DNA of 64,000 nt from Lactuca virosa (Eukaryota; Streptophyta; Magnoliopsida; Asterales; Asteraceae): positions 84,824,137-84,888,136 of the forward strand of contig CAKMRJ010004445.1 in the NCBI GenBank assembly GCA_928212115.1, in the 5' to 3' direction. The notes under the pieces are model-generated. The model did not search any database. It had not been told where the DNA came from and worked only from the letters and a program-made list of their open reading frames with translations. Of the stretch, positions 30,969 through 42,700 are shown one piece after another. A program made the position numbers and the translations under genes. Each line of letters starts with the position of its first letter. Position 1 is the first letter of the stretch.

Positions 30969-33900
30969 ATGGCGTCTTTCAATCTTAATTCCATGACTTC
31001 ATTTTCTCATCTTCTAGGATCATCCACCAAAATTCCTATGCTAATCCCTGAGTATTACGATCAATGGGCTGATCGTATGCATGATTATCTCAACGGATTG
31101 GATGAACAACTGTGGAATTGCATTTCTGGTAATCTCATTCCACCAACGAATGTTCAACCAATTGGATCATCTTCTGGAAGTTCCGAAGTTGAGAATCAGT
31201 CTGATCGTCTGAAAAAGCTAGAGAAGAGATGCGTGAGAGAGCTAAGAGGTGCATTGCCTCCAGTTGTTTACAACTATGTGAGGAGTTGTACAACTGCAAA
31301 GGAGATCTGGAACATTCTTAAGGAGAAATTTCAGGGGAGTGAGAAGACAAAAGTTAACTTTGTGAAGCAATGCTTAGTGGAACTGAAGGACTTCAGACAG
31401 AAAGATGGTGAAACGATTGAAGTTTACTACGATCGTCTTAATGAATTAATCTATCGATGCAATCGATATGGAATCACCAGATCAGCCATGGAGTTCAATT
31501 TAATCTTTGTTATGGGTCTTCGTAAGGAATGGCGTAGTGTGAGCATGATGGTTAAGAATCAACAGAGCTTTGATACGTCAACTTTGAATGACTTGTACAA
31601 TCAGCTGAAGTCTCATGAAAGCGAAGTGAACAAAATTGCTGAAGAATCGAAGGCAAGTTTGGAAGGTCCACCAGCTTTGGTTTCGAAGATCTCTAAAAGG
31701 GAAGCTGAGAAAGAAGTTTCGGACGAAGATGAAGGGTTCATCATGAACTCAGATGATGAGGCGATTGCTTTCTATTCAAACAATCGTGTGAAAAAGTTCT
31801 TCAAAAAGCCATTCACACCGAAGGCAAAGTCATCTGAGACAAAAGGGAATTTTATGAGTAAAAGTGTTGGGGATGAGAAAAAGAAGGAAGAGAAGAAAGA
31901 TACGAAGTTTGTTGAGGGAAAAACAGAGAAGAAGTTAAAGGGAGATGCTGGGATTGATTGTCATTATTGCAACGGGGCTAATCATTTAGCTAATGATTGC
32001 ATGCTAAGGAAGAAAGATGAGAAAAAGAATAAGACGAAGGATGAAGCATACTATGTGGAAAAGTTGGAGGAGGTGCGTACGAAGGCAAAGAATCTTTCAT
32101 TAGTTGCTCGTGGTGAACAACAAGAAGATGGAACTTATCAAATTTGGTCATCTGGATCAGATGATGAGGAAATGCGAAATCCAACCCACGGAGCAATGTA
32201 TGCAAAGATGGAAAAAGAATCAGATGAGCAGGAATACGAAATTCATGGGAGATGCTTCGTATCAAAAGCTGCTGACAAATCTCCGATGACCACGAAGGTA
32301 CGTAATATTCTTGAATCTTTCAATATTCCAGTACATGCTTATAATTCTGAATTAGTATCTTTCGATGAAACTGTTACTTATTTTGATTCAATTGTGGTAT
32401 CTGCTAGCAATGAGGCTAAGAAGCTGTCTATGCAGTTGCTAGAGACACAGAAGAAACTAGATTCGAAAATTACTAAGATAGATTGTTTAGAACTTCAAAT
32501 AACTAATATCATGGTGGATAGGGATAACTTGTCTAGTGAATCGAAACTGTTGTTAGCCCAGAGGAACATTTACTGTAATTCGGCTAAAAGATTGTATGGG
32601 AAATTAACTAAACTACATCATTCGTGCGAAATCAGTAAAGAACAACATAGAAAAAGAAATACCTTATGAAAGAGCTACGGTAGATAATATTTCGTATGAC
32701 TATGAAAAAGAAATAGCTGATTTTAACAAAGTTCTGAATGATAGGTATAGATATGGAATAGTCAAAGTAGATGAATGTCTTGATTCAACTGAATTGGTTA
32801 AAATTGTAAATGATACTTTGAATAAGTCTGAACAAATTCACATTTTGAAAAAGACTAAGAATTCAACATCTGATTCTCAATCTAATTTTGCTGATATTGA
32901 GGATAATTCTGACAATATTAGTGAAATCAATGATATTGAGGATGTTGATTGTTCTCAGTTGCCTATTATAAATGTTGCATCATCATTTAAAGGAAAAGAA
33001 AAAGGTAAGGATTTGTTGGTTGAGATTGACACTGATCAACCCTCAACTTCGAAAGTTTGTGATATGAACTTCATGGATCTCAAAGACAGTCAAACTGATG
33101 ATAGTGATGATGAAGAAGAAAAGAAAATTGAGAAGGAAAAGGAAACTACAAAAGAAGAGGCAACTCCTCGAATAGTAGTTGATCAAGTGTATGGAGATAC
33201 ACAAAAGTTCGAAAAAGTAATGAATGAAAAAGGTGAACACTATCTTGGAACAAATACAGTGGTTTATCCAAATTTCAAATGTACAGATGATGTCATTTTT
33301 CCAAATCAAGTTTTCGTAACTACTGGAAATGTTGAAAATATCAAACCCGAATTAAAGAAGTTAATTGAGGAGGATAATTCAAAAACAAATGATGAAGGCT
33401 TTTTCGCAAATCAAAACACAGTTGAAAACAACTTAACAAAGAATTCGTATGTGTTTCAACGACAAAAACCACAAAGCCAATGGGTTGAAAAATCAAAAAT
33501 TGAAAAAGAGAATACAAAACATGTTGAAAAGGAAAATGAAAAAGTTTTCAAACTAAAATCTAAGGAATTTAAGGATCAAATTGACAAATTTTCGAAGGAA
33601 AACAACATTTCAAAACGACAAGCAAGAAAGAAAATATTTTGGCAAAATGTTGAGTTTCAAAAGATGTCTGAATCACAATCAACCAAAAATGTTTTCAAAG
33701 CTAAAAATTCATCTTTTTCAACAAAAACCCAACATTCATCTCAATCAACTCATACAAGGTCTGAAGTGAATAAACAAACAAAGTTTTCGAATGTGTCTAA
33801 ACCAAATTTTTCAAAAACATCAAATTCAAATCCAAAATTCTTTCAACGTCAACATTTTAAATCAACAGTTGATACGTCTTATAGTCAATCTTTTATAACA

Positions 33901-34395
33901 AAACCAAAAGTTGCTTTTGTTCCTCAAAAGCCAAATTTTCCTAATCATACGAAGAAACAAACACTAAAGGTTTCGCATGAAAAAGGCATAACTTCAAGGA
34001 AAAATATAGATCACTGGCTCGAAGGACGAGGAAAAGTTTATCAATCCAACAAATACTCAGAAAAACAAATCAACGAAGCTTATGAAAAGTATGTCAATAC
34101 TTCTTCGAATGGAAGTTCATCCTCAAAAGATTCGAACATCTCCATCAAAGCTTGGAGACCAGTCACAAAAGCGAAGACAGTTCATTCACAAACTCAAAAT
34201 GCGAAGGGTAAAGTAAGTGAACATCCGAAACCAACAAAATCTTATGTTTCGGTTCCTACAAATGATGATGTGGACATTATTGATAGTCTCAAAACTAAAG
34301 TTTGTGACTGGATCAAAAATTCTTCATTCAATTCCATGTTGAAATCTAATTTCCAAGGACCCAAAAAGCCTTGGGTACCTAAATTTTTCAACTGA
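30969..34395 (+). pseudogene. S2 gag, unusually long, one frameshift
   Basis: I choose the ATG at 30969 (MASFNLNSMTSFSHLLGSST) because the S1 Gag starts at the same place; the in-frame TTG at 30897 lies in the leader. The first part runs to a TGA at 32667 with the UBN2-type Gag domain (LRGALPPVVYNYVRSC), a CCHC knuckle CHYCNGANHLANDC and acidic stretches. The second part continues in another open frame from about 32645, Lys/Ser/Asn-rich and without a known domain, ending KKPWVPKFFN at a TGA (34393). Joined in concept, Gag would be near 1140 residues. The shift sits in an A-rich stretch (about 32640-32662), so mutation, sequencing error or ribosomal frameshifting are all possible. Confidence 0.85.
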
Positions 34396-35130
34396 TTGTA
34401 GGTACTATGTGACGAGCAATATGATAACAAGTGGTACATTGATAGTGGTTGCTCTCATCACATGACTGGGAAGAAGGAAAATTTACGAGATTTTCGAAGT
34501 CTCAAAAATGTTGGAGTAGTAAAATTTGGGAACAATCAAAAATGTCAAGTCAAAGGATATGGAAAGATCACAAATGGACAATTCACAGTGAATCGTGTTG
34601 CATATGTTGAAGGTCTCCAACATAACTTGATAAGTGTTTCTCAACTTGTTGTGGGCACTGGCAATCAAGTTCTCTTCAACACAAACGAAGTCTTACTGAA
34701 ATCCAAAAGGAAAGGTGACATGTTCACTCTGGACATCAATCCTATTGTAGGCAAACCTGCTGTATGCCTTCTTTCGAAAGCCACATCTGATCTAAGCTGG
34801 CTATGGCATCGAAGACTTTCACATCTCAACTTTCGTAACATCAATAAACTGGTGGTACAAGATTTGGTAAGAGGTTTACCTGTACTTAAATTTGATAATG
34901 ATTCTTTATGTGCAGCTTGTGAAGTTGGCAAGCAACATAAACAAGGTCATCCAATTACGATAGATTCGAAAATTGTTGAACCTCTGGAGCTTTTACATAT
35001 TGATTTGTGTGGTCCTTCGACTGTTTCAACTCTCAACAAGAAACGGTACATTTTAGTTATTGTTGATGATTTTTCCAGATTTACGTGGGTTTATTTTTCA
35101 GGCTTAAATCCGAAGTTGCACAAATCATGA
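34396..35130 (+). pseudogene. S2 protease, pre-integrase domain and integrase start
   Basis: The frame follows the gag TGA directly, is crossed by a TAG at 34399-34401 where S1 has CAG, and then reads WYIDSGCSHHMTG (protease active site DSG), the zinc-finger region WLWHRRLSHLNFRN / CAACEVGKQHKQGH and the integrase beginning LLHIDLCGPSTV and VDDFSRFTWVYF. A one-base loss near 35095, in the codons matching VYFLRLKSE in S1, shifts the frame. Confidence 0.87.
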
Positions 35131-36389
35131 TTGATTTTATCAAAAAGATGGAAACAACATTAAAGAAGATTGTTCGAAAAATCAAGAGTGATCATGGAAC
35201 TGAATTTAAGAACAAAGTTCTTGATTCATTTTTGGTGGACAAAGGGATTTCGCATAATTTTTCATCTCCTTACACACCACAACAAAATGGTGTTGTAGAA
35301 CGAAGGAATCGCTCACTGTGCGAAGCAGCAAGAACCATGTTGGCATATGCGAATTTACCTCAATATCTTTGGGCTGAGGCAATATCCACTGCATGTTTTA
35401 CTCAGAACAGATCTTTCATACACAGGCGTTTTAATATTACACCATACGAAATTCTGAATAATCGTAAACCTAATGTGAAATTCTTTCATGTTTTCGGATG
35501 TAGGTGTTTTATTATGAATCTCAAGGATCATCTTTCGAAATTTCAAGCAAAAGCTGATGAAGGAATTTTTCTTGGATATTCGCACAATTCTGTCGCATAT
35601 CGTGTGTTAAATAAGCGAACACGAAAAGTGGAAGAAACTTTCAATCTCACATTCGATGATTACTATGTTAAACAAAATGAGCATAAATTTGCAAATCATC
35701 CAATTTTACAAGACACACAAGTTGAAACTGAATCTTTACAAATGGATGATATTGATTATGATTTGATTTTTGGAATTTCAGATCATGCAGTCAATGCTGA
35801 AATTCATGCTCCTGATAATCACATACCCGAATTTGCGAAGTTTACTGATGAATCAACATCAACTCCTCAAGAAATAAACGAAAGTATACAAAACAATCCA
35901 GTGGAGGGGGAGCACTTGGATTCGAATACATTAGATAATGACGAGCCTTCTTTCGAGGGGGAGAAAGAAACATTAAATGATGATGTTGAGGGGGAGCATA
36001 ATGTTGAAGGGGAGCATATAGACAATATTGAAAATAATAATGATTTTGATGATGTTTGTTCGATTGCAGGTTCTGAGAATGATGATATATACGAAGATGC
36101 TCCTTTGGAATTTGATCCAGCATATCCACCAATGGAAAAATGGACAAGAGATCATCCGAAGGATCAAGTAATTGGGAATCCACAAGAGGGAGTTTTAACA
36201 AGAGCTCAAATTCGTGCAAAGAATGAGGTATTGAATACTCATCAAGAATTTTGCATGTTTAATGTTTTCATATCTAAAATTGAACCAAAAACAATTAAGG
36301 TTGCACTGGAACACTCAGATTGGGTTGTTGCAATGCAATCTGAATTGTCTGAATTTGAACGAAAAAAAGGTTTGGAGATTAATTCCTAA
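35085..36389 (+). pseudogene. S2 integrase, C-terminal part and linker
   Basis: The 434-codon frame carries the second catalytic Asp (IKSDHGTEFK), TPQQNGVVERRNRS with the catalytic Glu, FGCRCFI and FLGYSHNSVAYRVLN. A long acidic linker with repeated EGEH peptides follows. An extra A in the A7 run at about 36361-36367 ends the frame at 36389. All integrase catalytic residues are present, in contrast to S1. Confidence 0.9.
35903..36016 (+). promoter_or_regulatory. S2 internal polypurine cluster
   Basis: Four tracts, GGAGGGGGAGCA (35903), GAGGGGGAGAAAGAAA (35955), GAGGGGGAGCA (35989) and GAAGGGGAGCA (36006), resemble the terminal tract AAAGGGGGAGA at 43513. They lie between integrase and RT, about 1.1 kb from the midpoint of the element. 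S1 has four at the same place. A central priming function is inference. Confidence 0.5.
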
Positions 36390-37390
36390 ACCTGAAAATG
36401 TTTCGATTGTCGGGTTAAAATGGATTTTCAAAAATAAAACCGACAAAGATGGAAACATTGTTCGAAACAAAGCCAGACTTGTTGTTAAAGGATATTCACA
36501 ACAAGAAGGAATCGACTATGATGAAACTTTTGCCCCTGTCGCAAGACTCGAGGCGGTTCGTATATTTCTGGCTTATGCAGCTCACAAGGACTTTGATGTT
36601 TATCAAATGGACGTGAAGTGTGCATTTCTAAATGGAGAGCTTGAAGAAACAGTATACGTGGAACAACCCCCAGGTTTTATTAACGAAGAATTTCCAAATT
36701 ATGTTTATATTTTAGATAAGGCAGTTTATGGTTTAAAACAAGCACCAAGAGCATGGTATACCACTCTTACTTCGTTTTTGAAACAATCTAAATTTAAACA
36801 AGGATCAGTTTTATCCCACATTATTTCGAAAGAAAGTGGGGAATCATCTAATGCTTGTTCAAATTTATGTTGATGATATTATTTTTGGCTTAACTGACCC
36901 TGCTTTGTCTAGAGAATTCGAAGATTTGATGAAGAGTAAGTTCGAAATGAGCATGATGGGAAAAATCAATAATTTTCTTGGTTTGAATATTCGTCAAAAC
37001 AGAGAAGGAATTTTTATCAATCAAGAAAAATATACGAAGAATTTGCTAGAAAAGTTTGGATTGACGAATGGCACGAAGTTACGAGTTCCAATGGCAACGG
37101 GCATCAAGCTAACACCGTCGTTAGATAAACCTACTATTGACATAACTTTATATAGAAACATGATTGGTTCATTACTTTATCTCACATCTAGTAGACCTGA
37201 CATCATGTTTTCTGTGTGTAATTGTGCTAGGTATCAGTCTAATCCACGAGAACCACATCTCACTGCTGTGAAGAATATCTTTCGTTATCTTAAAGGAACA
37301 ATTTCGTTAGGATTGTGGTATCCTTCGAAAACTGGATTCTTTGTACAAGCATATTCGGATGCAGACTTGGGTGGTTGTAATCTTGATTGA
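36390..37390 (+). pseudogene. S2 reverse transcriptase
   Basis: Frame 36262-36873 contains VWRLIPKPENV, GLKWIFKNKTD, NKARLVVKGYSQQEGIDYDE, MDVKCAFLNGE and GLKQAPRAWY. A shift near 36809 leads to frame 36836-37390 with QIYVDDIIFGLTD (catalytic YVDD intact), FLGLNIRQN and TSSRPDIMF. A TGA at 37388-37390 replaces the CGA of the motif that reads LDRKSTSG in S1. Confidence 0.92.
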
Positions 37391-37837
37391 AAAAGCACAA
37401 GTGGAGGATGTCAATTTCTTGATGGCAAATTGGTAAGCTGGCAGTCGAAAAAGCATACATGCGTGTCAATTTCAACAGCTGAAGCAGAATATGTGGTTGT
37501 TGCTGCTTGCACTTCGCAAATAATATGGATTCAAAGTCAATTGCGTGATTATGAAATAAATATGAAAAAGATTCCATTATATTGTGATTCTCAGAGTGCA
37601 ATTCAAATTTGTCATAATCCTGTGCAGCATTCGAAAACTAAACATATAGCTCTTCGTTACCACTTCATCAAGGATCACGTGGAAGATGGAAATATTGAAG
37701 TACATTTCGTGAAAACAACTTATCAGTTAGCTGATATTTTCATGAAAGCATTAGATGAAAAATCTCTTGTAAGAATTATAGAAGGACTTGGAATGATTGA
37801 TGGAAATTTTGTTCAATGCGAAAAAGGAGAAGAGTGA
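37391..37837 (+). pseudogene. S2 RNase H and pol end
   Basis: This continues the RT frame after the TGA: KSTSGGCQFLDGKLVSWQSKK, STAEAEYVVVAAC, LYCDSQSAIQICHNPVQH, then EVHFVKTTYQLADIF, ending KGEE at 37837. RNase H acidic residues are present. The domain order IN-RT-RH confirms a copia element. Confidence 0.9.
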
Positions 37838-39681
37838 CTGATCGAGAATGGTTCAGAGGCTCTGAATCAGTGATCACGTGTCATCGTTCAGTGTTCAGAG
37901 GCTACTGTTCATAGTCAACGCTTCGAATTCGCACGTTTGTCACTTATTTTAAGGGTTGATTCAGTTGTTACTGTTCATAGTCAACGCTTCGACCCCTTCG
38001 AATTCGTACATTTTTCACTTATCAGGGAATGCTAAAATTTCGTGTTTTGCAACAAGTATTATTTCAAATTTTTGAAAAATCAAAAATCCAAAAAGATTTT
38101 CTTTTGTTTTGTATTTCAAATTTTAGAAAAATCAAAAATCCAAAAAGATTTTCTTTTGTTTTGTATTTCAACTTTTCGAAAAATTTTAAAAAAAAAATCC
38201 AAAAATATTTTCTTTTGTTTTTGTCTTTCAAGTTTTCGAAAAATCAAAAACATCAAAAATATTTTCATTATCTTTTGTTCTTCGTTTTCAAAAAATTCAA
38301 AACAACAAAAAGATTTTATATTTTTTCCTTTAAGAACTTTGTTGCAGATCTTTCTGAACATACGAAGAGACACATGCTTGCAGATCTAAGGTCAGGTAAA
38401 TGAATCTTACAACTCTTTACATTTTACTTATTTTGAACTAGTTAAGATGTCCTTTAGAAGCATGCTGCTGCATGTTGTCTGAAGCCTCCAATGACTCAAT
38501 GTGTGTGTACAAAAGCCTTAATGAACTTTTCATACGAAGATTTCTTCCCAATCAGGCTTGTATTCACATTAGTCTCCTGAGCTACCTGACTCTTCTCATA
38601 TGAGTAAAGAGTTTACTGTTTTGTCCAAATATAACAGAGGTACACTTCGTGTCTTCACCAATCTTTTTCATCTAAAATTTCTTTCACAATCACACACAAA
38701 GACATATGTCCGAGAGGTCTCTGATCAAACCCATCGAGACTTAGATATATCAAAACTCTGTGTTTATGATCTGACATCATGAGACCGTGATGAAAGTGAA
38801 ACCCAATTTTCATTAACTTTTAAGGAATTGACGGGGAACTCAGTTCCAGATTGTCACGAAACTTTTGTTTCTGTACCAAAATTCGAAACTCCAAATCATA
38901 TTCATTTCGAATGAGTGGTCTTGATCAAACATTCGAAACCCACGATGTTTGTTACCCAACAAGATCCAGCATATAAATTTTTTTCTTGAATATGATTTCC
39001 GTGTGAGTTTCATTCGAATATTCTAGTCAAATCAAAAATTTTCAAAGCAAACTTGTCACTGACTACACTGGTCAAACAAGTAATTTCTGTTACAATTACT
39101 CACCTTATGTTAAGGCTGATATGTAACGAAATTTATTAAGCCACCTATGTAGCCTTACAAAAGATGCCCTTCGAAACTTTTCTACAAGTTTTCGATTGTA
39201 ATTCACGGGAACATACACAAGCTGTTGATCATCTCTCTTGATGATTAACGAAGCAACCTTTGCCCGGGGTTTAACTCCATTCGTGTCAAATTAAATTTTT
39301 GACATCACAAAATCCCAAAGTTTTTATTTCATTGTTTCTCGTCTATATTCTTTGGAACACTGCACTCACGAAATCCTTGAGGTTCTGAGTAATACCAACT
39401 CAGGCTGATGATTTCGAACTTCTGGCGTATGACTTCGCTTTTCAACCCAAAAGTGAAAGAGCCTTGCTTCCATACGAAGAGTCATAACAGTTACAAATCA
39501 TCTTGGGGATAACAATACAGGCTGTTCATATGACGTATGGTATTCTGTCCGGTTTTCAAGGAGATGTGACAGTTCCTTTTTGACGCATGGCTACTTTTAC
39601 GCAGTAATAGTCCGATTTTCAAGGTGCCACGTCGGATCTCATTAAATGCATCCCGCTTCAAATTCAAAAATCAGGGTTACA
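37838..39681 (+). other. S2 spacer between pol and ORF2, with repeats
   Basis: No gene is supported. A phrase with ACTGTTCATAGTCAACGCTT occurs twice (37902 and 37968). At about 38060-38325 lie four degenerate units of about 55-65 bp, rich in TTTTGAAAAATCAAAAATCC-like sequence; the open frames there come from this low-complexity array. The rest (38400-39600) is unassigned, with frequent TTCGAA-type motifs. Just before the TATA box is CCACGTCGG (about 39627), an ACGT-type element. Confidence 0.7.
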
Positions 39682-39692
39682 TATAAAAGGGG
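39682..39692 (+). promoter_or_regulatory. Candidate internal promoter of S2 ORF2 (TATA)
   Basis: TATAAAAGGGG lies 94 bp before the ORF2 ATG. The intervening sequence looks like a plant 5' UTR (CT/CA-rich) and the start context is AACAATGGCG. N1 has the same 11-mer before its ORF2. Confidence 0.65.
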
Positions 39693-39775
39693 ATTCAAGG
39701 GTTCATTCTCAGTTTACGTGATCAAAACGAAAAATTCCCAAATTCTCTGTTCATCATCATCCTCAAACCCTAACA

Positions 39776-42700
39776 ATGGCGACTTCTGCTCAAGTCGATT
39801 CTCATACCACTGAAGATGCCTCTTCATTACCATTAATGATGATTCAAGCAACAAACTACTATCTGGAGGGTGAAGTTTCTCAGTACCCGGAAGAACTAAA
39901 GATGCTAATCGTTGCTTTAAAGAATTCTGTCCTGTCAAAGGCGATGTTTAATTCTTTCTCGGTTCTTTTATCCTGGCTTTCACAAGCAGGATCAACTGCA
40001 ACCTACAACAAAGCCTCTGATACGATCACTTTTCATCTTGTGAACGACAAAAAGGTCAGGTTATCCAAGAAAATTTTCTGTCAAATTCTTGATATCCCGA
40101 ATACGCCTCCATATGTTGCTGTTACTTTTCCCCAAATTGTTCACATGTTCAATGAGATGGGTTATCAGCCACCATTGTCCAAGATAAGTGATTTTAAAAA
40201 GTCTGGTCTTCCACGACTCTGGAATTTCTTGTTTGGAATCTTTCTAAGGTGTTTAACTGGGCGTTCTGCTGGTCTGGATAAAGGAAGGATGGAAGTGTAT
40301 GCCAAGGTAGCTGGTATATATTATGATCTTCAAGTAGATTATTCTACTCAACTATGGAAGGAATTTCAAAAAGGAGTAGAACACACGAATGCCACTCACG
40401 GTATTTCGTGTGCAAGATACTGGAGTCTGATTTTGCAACATTTTTACAATAAGGAAGGAATTTTGGTGCCAAATGATGAAAAAAGAGCAGTTTTCCAACC
40501 ATACCACTATCCGAAGGATGTCACCGATAATGCTGATATTTTTCCATCAGTTGCTAGAATTCCAGATGCTATGCTTAAAAGAGTTGATCCTTCAAACTCT
40601 GTCTTGGTGGCATATTTGCAGACCATCGATTCTACAATTGAAACTGGCAAACTCCTAGATATCGATGAAACAAAATCCAAGAAGTCGAAGAATACTGAAA
40701 CTGATTCAAAATCTTCGAAATCTCCGAAGAAGAAGCCTGCGGTTGTTGAAGTATATGTTGCGGAGACCCAAGTGATTGAGCCTATCATTGCAGAAACTCA
40801 AGAGAATGTCATTATTCCTTCGAAGACTGGAATGTTTCGAAGGATCAGAATGAAGTCTACCCATAAACGCAAGTCTCCTACACCACAAATGATTCGAAAA
40901 CCCCAAATTTCACATCAAGGTGTGTTAATTAGAGAGGTGCCAGCACCGGTTTCTCTAGTGTCCAAGAAACGAATGGCTGAGGATATGGCCAAAAGGTTGT
41001 CAAAGAAAAGGAAGAAGAAGACTCGAAAGCTGGTGATTTCTACTGAGTCGACTGAAGATGATAATGAACGAATTCCTGAAACTCCTGAGCAGACTGTTGT
41101 CAAACCACCCGAAGATTCGATCGCCAAATCAGTTCCTGAGGAGGTTCGAACTTCAGGCATCCCTGCACGCGTATCTGATACGGATGCAAATGTCGATATG
41201 GGTGAAGACGGTTCGAAAAATGCAGCTTCAGGTCATACTACTTCTACTCCTTTTGAACATATTGTTTCGTTACCATTATCCACTACTCCTCTCACATCAA
41301 CTACACATTCCCCAACATTCGAACATATTCTTGATCATCCTTTTACTTCCATTTTTTCTTCACAATCTACTGAGCCACCCAAATCAACTTCTCCTATTCA
41401 AGACACTCCTTTTATGGAGACAGAGACTGACAATGAAGGGTTTGGAGGAACGTTTGAAGATTTGGAATTTCACGATGAAGAAGAACAATTTCCAGATCAC
41501 ATGTTGATGACCATGAAGCAGTTTAAGATCTTAAATCAGAAGTTGAATTCCATACTTCAGTCTCAAGCGGATATGGGGGGTGGTTCTTCTGTTTCAAATT
41601 TGGAGGTTGACACTATGATCAAGATGTTCGAAGCCAGAATGGTGAGCAAAGTATCTGGCATGATTAAAGATTCTGAATCTCGAATCTTGGAGAAGATTGA
41701 TCATAATGATCAAAACAATGAAATTCGGATTAATTCTCAGAGTTCGAAGTTTACTGGTGACCTGAAAGAGTTGAAGAATGTTGCCAAGGAAAGACATGTT
41801 CTGTTTATTCAAGATGTGAAGAAAGTTAGAGAGAATGTCAACTTGCAAATTCACGAACTTCGTGAAGACATGAAAAGAGAAATCGCAAATGTTCAACATG
41901 ACTATGCGTCATTGCATCAAAAGGTTGACATCATTTGTGACGCCATCACTCGATTTGTCAAGTTGTATGAAAATTTGAGTCCTCAAATTTCTCAAATTTC
42001 AACAACAAAAAGTGCGAATTTTGAAGAAGTAATTTCTCTACTCAAGGAGTTAAAGGAACTTTCTGTCAAGCCGGTTTCGTCTCCACTGATGACTCCTGAA
42101 TTTTTGTCTCAGAAGTTTATCCAATTCGAAGCCATTCTTAACAAACAACTTGCTCCTCTCTTTCGCATATCAAGTCTTCTTCCAACTACAAATGCCCCAC
42201 CTTCTATCATACGGGTGCAAAGGGGAGAAAGGAAAACCAGTGAGTCGAAGACTAGTGGAGAAGATGCGAAAGTGGTGGGAAAAGTCTTTTCTTCGAAAAT
42301 CCCAACAACAAACCCAGTAATAGTTTCGGCTGGGATGGTGACTTCTACAGTTGTAACAACATTACCCATTACAAGAACTTTTTCGAAAGGGATTGTAATT
42401 GGTAAATCTTCGGAGACTGGTGGAAGTAGTTCGATTCCAAAAGAAACAATTGATAATCCAGCCATGAAAGATAAAGGGAAATCAATTCTTGTGGAAAAAT
42501 CAAAAGAAGAAAAGAAGGCTGAAGCTGAAGCCGAAATAGAAAAGCTCAGAATAGTTCAAAGTATAATGGCTCAGCGTGCTAATGATCCGAAGGGAATGGA
42601 TAAAGGGGATCCAACGAAACAATATAACTATGAAACAATCGAAGCCAAGGTTGCATTCAATCACATGTATTCGTTTGAAAAGAAACCAAAGCAGAGTTAC

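Noticed and set aside
32640..32670. Programmed frameshift inside S2 gag
   Set aside because: The shift lies within gag rather than at gag-pol, and the A-rich context makes a simple indel or read error more likely. Kept only as an alternative.
38029..38403. 124- and 115-codon Lys/Phe-rich frames
   Set aside because: They arise from the A/T-rich repeat units in the S2 spacer; no domain.
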